This document shows positions 9,457 through 18,429 of a stretch of DNA of 64,000 bases, one piece after another. A program made the position numbers and the translations under genes. The stretch covers positions 77,659 through 141,658 of the forward strand of contig DPDV01000008.1 of NCBI GenBank assembly GCA_003534295.1, in the 5' to 3' direction. The notes beneath the pieces were generated by a model, which was not told where the DNA came from, ran no database searches, and worked only from the letters and a program-made list of their open reading frames with translations. Numbering within the stretch: position 1 is the first letter of the stretch; every line of letters starts with the position of its first letter. Source of the DNA: Clostridiales bacterium (GTDB taxonomy: Bacteria; Bacillota; Clostridia; TANB77; CAG-508).

Positions 9457-9924
9457 TTATCCTCTTCTGCATCTACAACATCCACAACTATTATTATTGG
9501 TATTATTAGCACTGTTATTTCCACTACAGCCACAACTATTTGATTCATCTGTATTACTTGTATTGGTTCCTAATATAACAGTATTATTAGGAATTAATGG
9601 AGTTGTGTATGCTATCAAATCGCTTCTTCCTGTACAACCACAATTTGCATTGTTATTATCGTTATCATTGTCGCCTTCGCACTGCTCTAGTCTTTCTAAA
9701 ATTCTACATATAGTATTTACTATTACAGCTGTTATAAATGCTAAAATTGTAAGTGCTATTGCAACTACTAGGAAATTAGCGTCAAATGCTGCAAATGTAA
9801 CTATTAAATATATGGCAAAAAATGTAATTCCAACTAAAATTGGAGATCTAAGAACTTTTTGTAACACAATGGCCAGCAAAATTGTTGCTATAGGAAGCGC
9901 AAAAAATATTAACAGATTGTTCAT
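9457..9924 (-). CDS. Small membrane protein with cysteine-rich tail (DUF2651-like)
   Basis: 155 residues from an ATG with AAAGGTGAG eight bases upstream; an earlier in-frame ATG is less likely. The first 80 residues form three hydrophobic helices (MNNLLIFFALPIATILLAIV...), resembling the DUF2651/YbeF-type small membrane proteins. The C-terminal 70 residues are Asn/Asp-rich with repeated Cys-Gly-Cys motifs (NCGCTG, SCGCSG, SCGCCRCRRG). Such a tail could bind metal or form disulphides. It reads toward the Tad operon but is separated by the leader region. Function unknown. Confidence 0.6.
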   Translation of the reverse strand: MNNLLIFFALPIATILLAIVLQKVLRSPILVGITFFAIYLIVTFAAFDANFLVVAIALTILAFITAVIVNTICRILERLEQCEGDNDNDNNNANCGCTGRSDLIAYTTPLIPNNTVILGTNTSNTDESNSCGCSGNNSANNTNNNSCGCCRCRRG

Positions 9925-9982
9925 AATTCTCACCTTTCCTTTTTGGTATATATTATGCATTCTGTTAACACTTTGTTACTTT

Positions 9983-10717
9983 TTAATATTCAACTTTAAT
10001 TAAGCAAAGTCCATGTGCTGGCAATGTTCTACCTGCCAATTTCCTATCTCTGCTTTCCATTATTTCTGGTATTTGTTCTGCTTTTATTTTCTCCATTCCC
10101 ACTTCTACCAATGTTCCAGTTATTATTCTAACCATATTGTACAAAAAACCATTTCCAGTAAGTTCTATTATTATTCTTTCATTCTCCCTTTTTATTTCTG
10201 CTTTATATATTGTTCTTATTGTTGTTTTCCCGCTTCCTCCACTAGATTTAAAAGCTTTAAAGTCATGTTCTCCTTCAAAATATTTTATAGCCTTTTTCAT
10301 TTCTTCAAAATTCAATTTTTGTGGCATATGATATTCCAAATTTCTATATATTGCAGACCCTTGCTCCGAATTATTTATTGTATATCTATATGTTTTTCTT
10401 TTACAATTATATCTACTATGAAAATTTTCTTCCACTTCTTCTGCTGATTTTATTCTAATGCTTTTCTTTAATTGTGAATTTATTGCTATTGGTATTTTTT
10501 CTATTTGAATTGTACTTTCCGTTTTAAAATTTGCAGTTTGTCCCAAACTATGTACTCCTGCGTCTGTTCTCCCAGAGGCAATTAATTCTATTTCTTCTCC
10601 TATTATTGTCTCAATAGCCTTTTCTATTTCTCCTTGTATATTAAGTTTATTCTTTTGTTTTTGCCATCCGTTATATTCTTTTCCATCATATTCTATTATT
10701 AATTTAATGTTTCTCAT
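9983..10717 (-). CDS. truA: tRNA pseudouridine(38-40) synthase TruA
   Basis: Converts uridines 38-40 of the tRNA anticodon arm to pseudouridine. The catalytic Asp lies in SGRTDAGVHSLGQ near residue 52, and YDGKEYNGWQ is at the N-terminus as in TruA. The C-terminal half has GNGFLYNMVRIITGTLVEVG. Length (244) is normal. The ATG is preceded by AGGA; a TTG three codons upstream is possible but poorer. It is 40 bp downstream of cdaA. TruA supports reading-frame maintenance in other bacteria, which is of interest given the recoding sites here. Confidence 0.93.
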   Translation of the reverse strand: MRNIKLIIEYDGKEYNGWQKQKNKLNIQGEIEKAIETIIGEEIELIASGRTDAGVHSLGQTANFKTESTIQIEKIPIAINSQLKKSIRIKSAEEVEENFHSRYNCKRKTYRYTINNSEQGSAIYRNLEYHMPQKLNFEEMKKAIKYFEGEHDFKAFKSSGGSGKTTIRTIYKAEIKRENERIIIELTGNGFLYNMVRIITGTLVEVGMEKIKAEQIPEIMESRDRKLAGRTLPAHGLCLIKVEY

Positions 10718-10757
10718 TTTCTTCAATCCTATTTTTATATTATTTAAGGTCTGTTAT

Positions 10758-11657
10758 TTAAACAGACCCTTTTTTTCTTTTTTTGCCTAGTGTATGCATT
10801 TTTCTTGGAATTTCTTCTCCATATCTTTTGGTTAAGACATTTTTTATCAATATGCTTTTTAGTGTTTCTTCTTTTAAGTCTGCAATCAACGTTCCATCTT
10901 TTGCTAAAGAAACCTTACCTGTTTCCTCTGATACAACTATTGCTATACTATCCGTCTCCTTTGAAATACCTATTGCTGCTCTATGTCTTGTTCCCAATTC
11001 TTTAGCAATATTTTTGTCATTTGCAAGTGGCAATATACATGCAGCTGCAGCTATTTTATTATTGCTTATTACTACTGCCCCATCATGTAATGGTGTATTA
11101 GGTGTAAATATATTAACCAGTAATTGAGGAGATACTTCACTATCTAATTTTAATCCTGTTTCCATTATATCATTTATTTGTATATCTCTTTCTATTACTA
11201 TTAAAGCTCCTGTTTTTTGCTTTGCAAGTTCCGTGACTGCAATTACTATTTTATATATATTTTCTTTTGTCTTTGTATATATATCATTCTCTATTCCAAA
11301 ATATTTTGTTAATTTATTGGTTCCCAATTGTTCTAGCATTCTTCTAAGTTCTGGAGCGAATATTACAATTATTGCTATTACTCCATATGGCATAAACAGT
11401 GTTAATATAAAATTTAATATTTTAAAATGCAATATATCACTTAGAATTGTAATAATTATTACTAGTGCTATACCTTTTAACAGTTGCCACACCCTAGTTT
11501 TTTTAGAATATTTTATAAATTTATATATTAATCCGCTAACAATTGCTAAATCTAATATTAGCACAATTAATCTCCACGGATTTTCTTTTAAATAAATAAA
11601 GTATTCAACAATGCTATTCAATATATTATTTATATTTATTGTAAAATAATTTTCCAA
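10758..11657 (-). CDS. cdaA: Diadenylate cyclase CdaA
   Basis: Makes the second messenger c-di-AMP from two ATP at the membrane. Three N-terminal hydrophobic helices (about 30-45, 58-78, 83-100) precede the DAC domain, with the catalytic DGA (192-194, in PLHDGAVVI) and RHR (224-226, in LGTRHRAAIG). Start is a TTG preceded by AGAAGGG. The usual partner gene cdaR (YbbR repeats) is not adjacent; instead a 39-residue membrane protein lies upstream. c-di-AMP controls potassium and osmotic balance in Firmicutes. Confidence 0.95.
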   Translation of the reverse strand: MENYFTININNILNSIVEYFIYLKENPWRLIVLILDLAIVSGLIYKFIKYSKKTRVWQLLKGIALVIIITILSDILHFKILNFILTLFMPYGVIAIIVIFAPELRRMLEQLGTNKLTKYFGIENDIYTKTKENIYKIVIAVTELAKQKTGALIVIERDIQINDIMETGLKLDSEVSPQLLVNIFTPNTPLHDGAVVISNNKIAAAACILPLANDKNIAKELGTRHRAAIGISKETDSIAIVVSEETGKVSLAKDGTLIADLKEETLKSILIKNVLTKRYGEEIPRKMHTLGKKRKKGSV

Positions 11658-11681
11658 ACTATCCCTTCTATCTTTTGTATT

Positions 11682-11801
11682 CTAACCTACTAGTTGATAT
11701 ATCAATGTTGCTACTATACTAATAACAAACATTAAAGCTAATATGGCAGCAATTACTCTTGTAGCTATTTTTCCTATATCACGTTTTTTCTTTTTTGCCA
11801 T
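11682..11801 (-). CDS. 39-residue single-TM protein (DUF4044-like)
   Basis: A tiny ORF reading MAKKKKRDIGKIATRV followed by one hydrophobic helix and IYQLVG, ending at TAG. AAGGAGGGG stands just upstream of the ATG, so it is well translated. The Lys/Arg-rich N-terminus plus single TM resembles the DUF4044 family of Firmicutes. It is 24 bp upstream of cdaA in the same direction and probably in its operon. Function unknown. Confidence 0.65.
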   Translation of the reverse strand: MAKKKKRDIGKIATRVIAAILALMFVISIVATLIYQLVG

Positions 11802-12098
11802 TAGTTTTCCCCTCCTTAAATTTAACTCTACTTATGTTATAGCATATTTCTACTTTTTTTGCAAGGAATTAAAAAATAATTCTTCATCAATATGAAAGAA
11901 ATGTGATAATGTCTTAAGTAATGAAATGAGAAAAGTGTTTTTGATAAACTAAAAGTAGTCCAAAAAATTATAAAATTCTAATTGAAAAATGGTTCACTTT
12001 TTAAAGTAAGTTTAATAGGGCTTAAGAAAAATCCCTCCTTGATATTTTATATTTTATCACGGAAGGATTTATTTACACAACTTTTTCTATACTCTCAT
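11802..12098. other. Intergenic region with imperfect hairpin
   Basis: About 300 bp without a convincing gene. Near 12030-12075 there is an imperfect inverted repeat (AAATCCCTCCTTGAT ... ATCACGGAAGGATTT) that may terminate the radical SAM transcript. The part next to 11802 must hold the promoter for the small gene and cdaA. Nothing else was recognised. Confidence 0.35.
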
Positions 12099-13169
12099 TT
12101 ATTTCCTATAATTTAATAAAATAAATTCATCTTTAAAATCTCTATATAATTTATTAGCAAGATTATCTGCCATTTCAATATATATACGCTCTGTTTCGCA
12201 TACAATAGGAGAAACTTCCACAATATCATTAGTAGTCATTATTCTTGCACAACCACATTTGTATATACATCTATCTTTTAGAGAACATTCATCACAAACA
12301 ACTTTACTTGTAAGTCTTCTTAATAAAATATCTTTTTTTCTTTCAGTATCAATCCCCTTTTTATAATCTCCTATTTCAAAACGAGAATCCCCTACAAATT
12401 GAATACAAGGATAAAATTTTCCATCAGCATTTACTGCTATACGATTTCCACTACAGCTATCAGAACATCTTTTTTTATGAATATTTAGATACATTTTAGT
12501 ATCTAAAGGATATATTCTTATATAATTTTTCTTTTTAAATTCATTATAATATATATCAGAAATTTTTTTATACTCTTGCCTTAATATTTCTAATGAATTA
12601 TCATTCCAATCATCAGAATAATTAAAGTTACAAGTAATACTTTTAAAGCCTAAATTTATTAGAAATTTAATACTATCAGCTAAATGTTTAACATTATTAG
12701 TACATATTACTGGTAAAGCCATACAATTTAAATTAGCCTCTAAGCATTTTTTAGAGTTTTTTAAAACCTCATCGAAACTCTCTTTATTAGCATTATTTAT
12801 TCTATTAATGTTATGAACATCTGCATTTCCATCTATACTTATACCTACTGCTATATTATTCTTTTTACAAAATTTTATAAATTCATCATCTATTAATGTA
12901 CCATTAGTAGTTAATGAATATATAAATTGATGCTTTGATTTTTTTGTTAAATTATTCCCTAAGGTTACTGTATCATAAATAAGTTGTTTTTCTAATAATG
13001 GTTCTCCACCAAAAAAAGATATTGTTGTATTTTTTTCCTTTGAATTTACTCGTTCTTTTAACAATTTTTCTATGACATTAAAATCAATTACTTTGTTAAT
13101 TTTATTCTTTTCATAGCAATATTTACATTTTAGGTTACATGAATTTGTTAAATAAAAAATATACTCCAT
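12099..13169 (-). CDS. Radical SAM protein with SPASM domain (peptide maturase type)
   Basis: A 356-residue protein with the radical SAM motif near the N-terminus (SCNLKCKYCYEK), FFGGEPLL (the GGE motif) and a C-terminal SPASM region. SPASM cysteines are visible in RCSDSCSG, YPCIQ, VCDECSLKDRCIYKCGC and VCETE. Members with this layout bind extra Fe-S clusters and mature sulfatases or ribosomally made peptides by thioether or related links. No sulfatase gene is near. The gene lies 13 bp after a small membrane-type ORF in the same direction, with AAGGTGG before its ATG, so the two form an operon. The substrate is not known. Confidence 0.85.
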   Translation of the reverse strand: MEYIFYLTNSCNLKCKYCYEKNKINKVIDFNVIEKLLKERVNSKEKNTTISFFGGEPLLEKQLIYDTVTLGNNLTKKSKHQFIYSLTTNGTLIDDEFIKFCKKNNIAVGISIDGNADVHNINRINNANKESFDEVLKNSKKCLEANLNCMALPVICTNNVKHLADSIKFLINLGFKSITCNFNYSDDWNDNSLEILRQEYKKISDIYYNEFKKKNYIRIYPLDTKMYLNIHKKRCSDSCSGNRIAVNADGKFYPCIQFVGDSRFEIGDYKKGIDTERKKDILLRRLTSKVVCDECSLKDRCIYKCGCARIMTTNDIVEVSPIVCETERIYIEMADNLANKLYRDFKDEFILLNYRK

Positions 13170-13182
13170 TTTCCACCTTACA

Positions 13183-13593
13183 TTATATATAATTTTCTAG
13201 GTAAACTATAGCGAGAGAACTAATAACTATAATAGCTATACTTATACCAAAAATCCACCATTTTATTTTTCTATGTTTATTTAATTTTTTTAATTTCTCA
13301 GCAACTTCATTCTCACTTATACATTTATTAATTTTCTTTTTATTTACAAACAATAATATTGATGAAAGTATCATTATAAAAATAGAAATAGTTCTTATTA
13401 ATTTGCAAATTTTTATTGGAAACACATTTGCTGGTACTGCAATTGCAATACGTGTTACAGTTATAGGTTCGAATATTTGATTTGGCGTAATAGCTGTAGC
13501 CAATAACATTTCTTTCATAAAATTAGACTTTGGCACTTCTTTTATAGTTGGATATAATGCTTCGTTCTTTTCTTTTATTGGTTTTAGTTCCAT
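13183..13593 (-). CDS. Small membrane protein cotranscribed with radical SAM gene; possible substrate or partner
   Basis: 136 residues from an ATG preceded by AAAGGAG; a longer in-frame reading from 13635 lacks a good ribosome site. The N-terminus is polar (MELKPIKEKNEALYPTIKEV). It is followed by PKSNFMKEMLLATAITPNQIF, a hydrophobic helix around residues 60-85, a Lys-rich loop and a second helix at the end. I do not recognise the family. Position directly before the radical SAM gene suggests the peptide to be modified, or a membrane partner. Its cysteine count is low (two), so a multi-thioether product is not indicated. Confidence 0.5.
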   Translation of the reverse strand: MELKPIKEKNEALYPTIKEVPKSNFMKEMLLATAITPNQIFEPITVTRIAIAVPANVFPIKICKLIRTISIFIMILSSILLFVNKKKINKCISENEVAEKLKKLNKHRKIKWWIFGISIAIIVISSLAIVYLENYI

Positions 13594-13678
13594 ATAATTA
13601 ACTCCTTTATTTTTATTTATTCTACATTTTATCATATTAATAGTTTTTTATCTAGTAAAATATACAAAACTTCTTATT

Positions 13679-13880
13679 TTATTCTCTACAAAATTTTTCT
13701 TTTAAATAATGTGCTTGTTGTCTGCTTAATCTTTTATTTACTACTGCCAAATTTAATAGTGATTTTATGTTGTCCCACTTCATACATTTACAATGTCCTT
13801 TAGTAGTAAGTACTACAATATTCTGTTATTTCTTCAAATATATAATAAGGTATATTAAATTCTTCATTAATTGTATTCAT
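13679..13880 (-). pseudogene. Frameshifted small ORF (about 66 residues if repaired)
   Basis: An ATG at 13880 with TTGGAG upstream reads MNTINEEFNIPYYIFEEITEY, then stops after five more codons. Removing one T near 13815 (TAT-TGTA to TAT-GTA) continues into VVLTTKGHCKCMKWDNIKSL and on to a natural stop, 201 bases in all. It contains a Cys-x-Cys pair. Unlike the five sites in cpaF, dnaJ, recD2 and the ABC gene, no CGG is involved. It is best seen as a decayed gene or a sequence error. Confidence 0.5.
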
Positions 13881-14010
13881 TTTTAACTCCAAAAGGTATA
13901 TGTTTTTGTTTATTGATAACAACAAAAGTGCTAACACTTATAAATGTAACATAAAAAATATTAAAATCAATACATATAAAGTGTGACATATGTTTAACAA
14001 ACCTACACAA

Positions 14011-14045
14011 AAAAATCAACCAGATTTATTTTCTGATTGATTTTT
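14011..14045. terminator. Bidirectional hairpin terminator
   Basis: Inverted repeat AAAAATCAACCAGA ... TCTGATTGATTTTT with a seven-base loop and A/T tracts on both sides. It lies between the broken small ORF and tRNA-Leu and can end transcription of the tRNA (minus strand). Confidence 0.7.
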
Positions 14046-14083
14046 GTATCTATCTGTTTTATTAGTTCGAACAGATACGTCTT

Positions 14084-14167
14084 TGGTGCGGATGAAGGGA
14101 CTCGAACCCCCACACCGTTGGTACTGGTTCCTAAGACCAGCGCGTCTACCAGTTCCGCCACATCCGC
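14084..14167 (-). tRNA. tRNA-Leu (anticodon TAG)
   Basis: Minus-strand class II tRNA. It begins GCGGATGTGGCGGAACTGG and has an anticodon stem CTGGT-CTTAGGA-ACCAG giving anticodon TAG. It has a long variable arm, a T-arm with GGTTCGAGTCC, and an encoded CCA end. The acceptor stem GCGGATG/CATCCGC pairs perfectly. A terminator hairpin follows. Confidence 0.96.
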
Positions 14168-14252
14168 AAGTGTTTACTACTTATTAACACTTATTAATAT
14201 TAGCACATTCTAATTGATTTTGTCAATACCTATTATAAATATTTTTTATTTT

Positions 14253-14277
14253 GGGCGATTTATATCGCCCTTTATTT
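14253..14277. repeat. Short hairpin related to repeat family A
   Basis: GGGCGAT-TTAT-ATCGCCC followed by TTTATTTTT on the plus side. It shares the GGGCGATT...ATCGCCC core of family A and lies just after trxA, where it may serve as a terminator. It may be a remnant of the repeat or an independent stem. Confidence 0.5.
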
Positions 14278-14318
14278 TTAACACATTAATATTTGCTCGC
14301 TGATGGCTGTTATTTCTA

Positions 14319-14630
14319 TTATTTTAATAGGTCTAATATTTGTTGTTTTGTTTGTACTCCTACAGTTGTCCCTATTACTTTGCCTTCTTTTATAGCTACA
14401 AAAGTTGGTATACTCATTATATTGAATTTTCTTGCTAGTTCTAATTCATCATCTACATTTACTTTACATACTTTTAATGTTTCCTGTGTTTCATTTGCAA
14501 TTTCATCAATTACTGGACTCATCATTTTACATGGTCCACACCAACTTGCCCAAAAGTCTATTAACACCGGCATTGGGGAATTATTTACCTCTTTTTCAAA
14601 ATTTTCTTTGTTTAATTCAATTACTAACAT
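14319..14630 (-). CDS. trxA: Thioredoxin
   Basis: A 103-residue thioredoxin with the active site WCGPCK (DFWASWCGPCKMMSP, near residues 28-33), the cis-proline IPTF and the C-terminal VGVQTKQQILDLL. It reduces protein disulphides in the cytoplasm with electrons from thioredoxin reductase. It overlaps the end of trxB by 14 bp, so the two are translationally coupled. Confidence 0.96.
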   Translation of the reverse strand: MLVIELNKENFEKEVNNSPMPVLIDFWASWCGPCKMMSPVIDEIANETQETLKVCKVNVDDELELARKFNIMSIPTFVAIKEGKVIGTTVGVQTKQQILDLLK

Positions 14631-15483
14631 TTTTGTCCTCCTTTTTAATTATTTCTAAACCTGCCTTAGCACCTTCATATACAGCTTTACTTATTTGAAG
14701 TATGCCACCTGTACAATCACCACAAGCATATAGGCCTCTTACTGATGTCTCCATATTTTCGTTTATTTTTATATTATTACCCTCTACTAACGCTCCTATT
14801 CTTTTTGCTAAATCTGTACTAGTGGCAATTCCTTCTGCTACAAATACACCATCTATTTTTATCGTCTTTCCATTTGCAAATTCAATTTCTTCTAATATAT
14901 CTTTGCCTTTAACTTCTTTTACACTGTCTTTTATTGTTTCCACATCTATGTTTCTGTTTTGTACCATACTTTTTCCATTTGTTATTATTCTAACAGATTT
15001 AGCAATTGGTTTTAATATTTCCGCTTCATGAACTGCATAATTTCCATCTCCTATAACTGCAACATCTTTACCCCTAAAGAAAAATGCGTCACACACTGCA
15101 CAGTAACTTATGCCTTTTCCCTCATATTCTTTTATTCCTTTTATTGTAGATTCTTTTCTGTTTATTCCTGTTGCCAAAATTACATTTGTCGCATCATATT
15201 CTGCATTTATTGTTGTAACTTTAAAATTTTTTTCATTACTTATTTGTACTACTTCGTCTTCTATTATTTCTACACCTATTCTTTTTGCCTGTTCTATTCC
15301 TATTTTATATAATTCTTTTCCAGATATTTCTTCCACAAGTCCATAGTAGTTCTGTATCTTATGTGCTTTTTCTAGTGAGCTACTTCCTTTTGATATTATC
15401 AGTGTTTTTAAACCACCTCTTTGAGTATATAATGCAGCCGAAATTCCTGCAGGTCCACTCCCTATTATTATTACATCATACAT
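14617..15483 (-). CDS. trxB: Thioredoxin reductase
   Basis: A flavoenzyme that reduces thioredoxin. It has an N-terminal FAD motif GSGPAGISAALYTQR, the redox pair in YCAVCDAFF (CxxC near residue 135), and the second dinucleotide site AVIGDGNYAVHEAE. The C-terminal GLYACGDCTGG binds FAD. The NAD(P)H motif is GDGNYA rather than GGGNSA, so electron donor preference is uncertain and a ferredoxin- or NADH-type variant is possible. The start at 15483 is chosen because AAAGG lies eight bases upstream; an ATG three codons earlier sits too close to it. Confidence 0.92.
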   Translation of the reverse strand: MYDVIIIGSGPAGISAALYTQRGGLKTLIISKGSSSLEKAHKIQNYYGLVEEISGKELYKIGIEQAKRIGVEIIEDEVVQISNEKNFKVTTINAEYDATNVILATGINRKESTIKGIKEYEGKGISYCAVCDAFFFRGKDVAVIGDGNYAVHEAEILKPIAKSVRIITNGKSMVQNRNIDVETIKDSVKEVKGKDILEEIEFANGKTIKIDGVFVAEGIATSTDLAKRIGALVEGNNIKINENMETSVRGLYACGDCTGGILQISKAVYEGAKAGLEIIKKEDKNVSN

Positions 15484-15521
15484 AAATATCATTCCTTTGC
15501 ATATTAAGAAATTTATAATTT

Positions 15522-18248
15522 TTATTCTTCCCCAATAGTATTTATTTTAAACAATTTAAATATTTCTACTATAACTATTGGCATTAGTACTAATATTACA
15601 ATTTCTACTATGTTTCCTATTGGTAGTACTGGTATACTAAATATGCTTCTTAAACTTGGTATTAATAGTATAACAAACATTAACGCTGATGATGTCAATA
15701 TTGCTAAAATTAATTTAGAATTGTTGAATATATTTGTTTTAAATATTGATTTTTTATTATTTCTAATATTAAATACATGAGTTAATTCAGACAATGCTAA
15801 AACAATAAATGCCATTGTTTGCCCAATTTCCACTCTTACCTCTTGTTCTGTTAGTCCTTCTATTATTGGCACATCTTTTGTACCTAACCCTATTATAAAT
15901 GCAGCAAGTGTTAATAGTCCAATCATTACACCTTGATATATTATTCTCCAAGACATACCATTTGTAAATATACCCTTTTTAGGTTTTATTGGTTTCCTTT
16001 CCATAACATCTTTTTCAGCTGGATCCACAGCTAACGCTAATGCTGGTAAAGAATCTGTCACTAGATTTATCCATAATATATGTATTGGTAATAGCGGCTC
16101 TATTAGGTGTATATCAATTCCGAATATTTTGCTCAATAATGGAGTTATCAATATTGCTACAAACAGAACTATTATCTCTCCAACATTGCTTGATAATAAA
16201 AATTGTATTGCTTTTAATATATTATCATATATTCTTCTACCTTCTTCTACCGCTGAAACTATTGTAGCAAAATTATCATCTGTTAGTATAACATCTGCTG
16301 CTTCTTTCGCCACATCTGTACCAACTATTCCCATAGCGCAACCTATATCTGCTGTTTTTAGTGCTGGTGCATCATTAACGCCATCTCCCGTCATAGCCAC
16401 TATTTCTCCATTTGCCTGCCATGCTTTTACAATTCTTACCTTATGTTCTGGAGATACTCTTGCATATACACTATATTTTCTAATATTTTTTGTTAACTCC
16501 TCATCTGTCATTTCTTCTAATTCACTGCCTGTTAATGCTTCACTCTCATTTTCTAATATCCCTAAAGCTTTTGCTATTGCAATTGCTGTTATTTTATGGT
16601 CTCCTGTTATCATAACTGTTTTTATTCCCGCTGTTTTACATTTATGTACTGCAAGTTTTACTTCTTCTCTTGGAGGATCTATCATTCCAACCATACCTAT
16701 ATATATTAAGTCATTTTCCAAGCTTGCCATGTCTTCTTCTGTTGGCTCATGATTTAATTCTTTGTATCCCATTGCTAAAACCCTTAAAGCATTTTTAGCC
16801 ATTTCTTCATTATTTTCTGATATTGTTTTTTTGTATTCTTCTAAATCTGTTTTAATCTCATCATTTAATATATATTTTGTACATCTATTTAATAATTCAT
16901 CTACTCCACCCTTAGTACAAACAACATACCTTTCTCCAACTTTATTTACTGTTGTCATCAATTTTCTATCTGAATCAAATGGAATCTCTTTTAATCTAGG
17001 CATTTGTTCAAACAATGAAGGTTCAAAATCCAATTTAAATCCCATATCAACTAGCGCTGTTTCTGTTGGATCTCCTGTAAGCTGATTATCTGTGCTTATT
17101 TTTGTATCATTACATAACATACTAATATGTACTAATCTTTCTAATGTTTCGTCCTCTTGTTTCAAATCAATTTTATTTATGTCTAATAATTTATTATTAT
17201 AAAATATTCTTTGTACTGTCATTTTGTTTTGAGTTAATGTACCTGTTTTATCGGAACATATTACAGTTGCACTTCCTAAAGTTTCTACTGCTGGTAATTT
17301 TTTAACAATAGCATGCTTTTTAACCATCCTTTGTACTCCTATAGCCAACACAATTGTTGAAACAGCTGCTAATCCTTCTGGTATTGCAGCTACTGCTAAA
17401 CTTACTGCTGTCATAAACATATCTAAAGGATTTTTTCCATATAGTAATCCTATTACAAATATTACTGCACATATCACAAGCGCTCCTATGCCCAATGTTT
17501 TGCCCAGTTTATTCAATTTTTCTTGTAAAGGTGTTTCTGTTTCATCTGTGCTATTTATAATATTAGCAATTTTACCAACTTCTGTATTCATTCCTGTTTC
17601 AACAACAATGCCTTTTCCCCTTCCATACGTTATTAAGGAAGAGGAAAATAACATATTTGTTCTATCACCTATTCCAACTTTTTCATCTGATATGGCTTCA
17701 GTATTTTTTTCAACTGGAACCGATTCTCCTGTTAATGACGCTTCTTGAGCTTTTAAATTTGTTGCTTCTATTATTCTCAAGTCTGCTGGTACATAATCTC
17801 CTGTTTCTATAATTACTATATCACCTGGCACTAATTCTTTAGAGGGCATTACAACTAATTTACCATCACGAATTACTTTTGCAACATGTGAACTCAATTT
17901 TTGTAAAGCCTCTAAAGACTTTTCTGCTTTACTTTCTTGCGCTACTCCTATTATTGCATTTATAATAACTACAATTAATATAATTATTGAATCTGTTATA
18001 CCCTCATTTTGTAGATATCCTATTACACCTGACACTATTGCTGCTATAATTAGAATAATAATCATAAAATCTTTAAATTGCTCTAAAAATTTTACCAATA
18101 TAGTCTTTTTCTTTTTTGCTTTTAATTCGTTAAAACCATACTTTTTTCTTCTTTCTTCAATTTCTTCTGATTTTAATCCTTCATTTGCATTTGTTGTTAA
18201 GCTTTCTAATGTTTCTGTTACTGTTTTGTTAAACCAATTTTCTTTCAT
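15522..18248 (-). CDS. Calcium-transporting P-type ATPase (P2A type)
   Basis: About 908 residues, typical of PMR1/SERCA-like bacterial Ca2+ pumps. An N-terminal cation ATPase domain is followed by the actuator motif TGES (ASLTGESVPVEKN) and the helix with PEGLAAVSTIVLA. The phosphorylation site is DKTGTLTQNKMTV. The hinge TGDGVNDAPALK and a C-terminal bundle with six hydrophobic helices complete it. It exports or compartmentalises Ca2+ using ATP. The chosen ATG has AAAGGAG upstream; a GTG-less extension of 11 codons is unlikely. It is transcribed alone and ends 30 bp upstream of trxB. Confidence 0.93.
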   Translation of the reverse strand: MKENWFNKTVTETLESLTTNANEGLKSEEIEERRKKYGFNELKAKKKKTILVKFLEQFKDFMIIILIIAAIVSGVIGYLQNEGITDSIIILIVVIINAIIGVAQESKAEKSLEALQKLSSHVAKVIRDGKLVVMPSKELVPGDIVIIETGDYVPADLRIIEATNLKAQEASLTGESVPVEKNTEAISDEKVGIGDRTNMLFSSSLITYGRGKGIVVETGMNTEVGKIANIINSTDETETPLQEKLNKLGKTLGIGALVICAVIFVIGLLYGKNPLDMFMTAVSLAVAAIPEGLAAVSTIVLAIGVQRMVKKHAIVKKLPAVETLGSATVICSDKTGTLTQNKMTVQRIFYNNKLLDINKIDLKQEDETLERLVHISMLCNDTKISTDNQLTGDPTETALVDMGFKLDFEPSLFEQMPRLKEIPFDSDRKLMTTVNKVGERYVVCTKGGVDELLNRCTKYILNDEIKTDLEEYKKTISENNEEMAKNALRVLAMGYKELNHEPTEEDMASLENDLIYIGMVGMIDPPREEVKLAVHKCKTAGIKTVMITGDHKITAIAIAKALGILENESEALTGSELEEMTDEELTKNIRKYSVYARVSPEHKVRIVKAWQANGEIVAMTGDGVNDAPALKTADIGCAMGIVGTDVAKEAADVILTDDNFATIVSAVEEGRRIYDNILKAIQFLLSSNVGEIIVLFVAILITPLLSKIFGIDIHLIEPLLPIHILWINLVTDSLPALALAVDPAEKDVMERKPIKPKKGIFTNGMSWRIIYQGVMIGLLTLAAFIIGLGTKDVPIIEGLTEQEVRVEIGQTMAFIVLALSELTHVFNIRNNKKSIFKTNIFNNSKLILAILTSSALMFVILLIPSLRSIFSIPVLPIGNIVEIVILVLMPIVIVEIFKLFKINTIGEE

Positions 18249-18309
18249 ATTATAATTCTCTCCTTTGCTAAATACTATCATATTTATTTGAATTTTGGTA
18301 TATATAATT

Positions 18310-18352
18310 AAAAAACTTTTAAAGAAATTTATAAAACTTCTTTAAAAGTCTT
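18310..18352. terminator. Hairpin terminator between glycosyltransferase and P-ATPase genes
   Basis: Inverted repeat ACTTTTAAAGAA ... TTCTTTAAAAGT with flanking A and T runs. It lies between the end of the glycosyltransferase gene (18430) and the pump gene, and fits a terminator for the minus-strand upstream unit. Confidence 0.6.
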
Positions 18353-18429
18353 GCTTACCTAAAAGGTTACTAACCAGATAAAATCGGATGTTGATTAGTA
18401 GTTTATAAGCTACTCCCTTTTAATATATT

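Noticed and set aside
9351..9548. Minus-strand ORF of 65 codons beside the Cys-tailed gene
   Set aside because: It overlaps the coding end of 9457-9924 in another frame, has biased hydrophobic content and no ribosome site.
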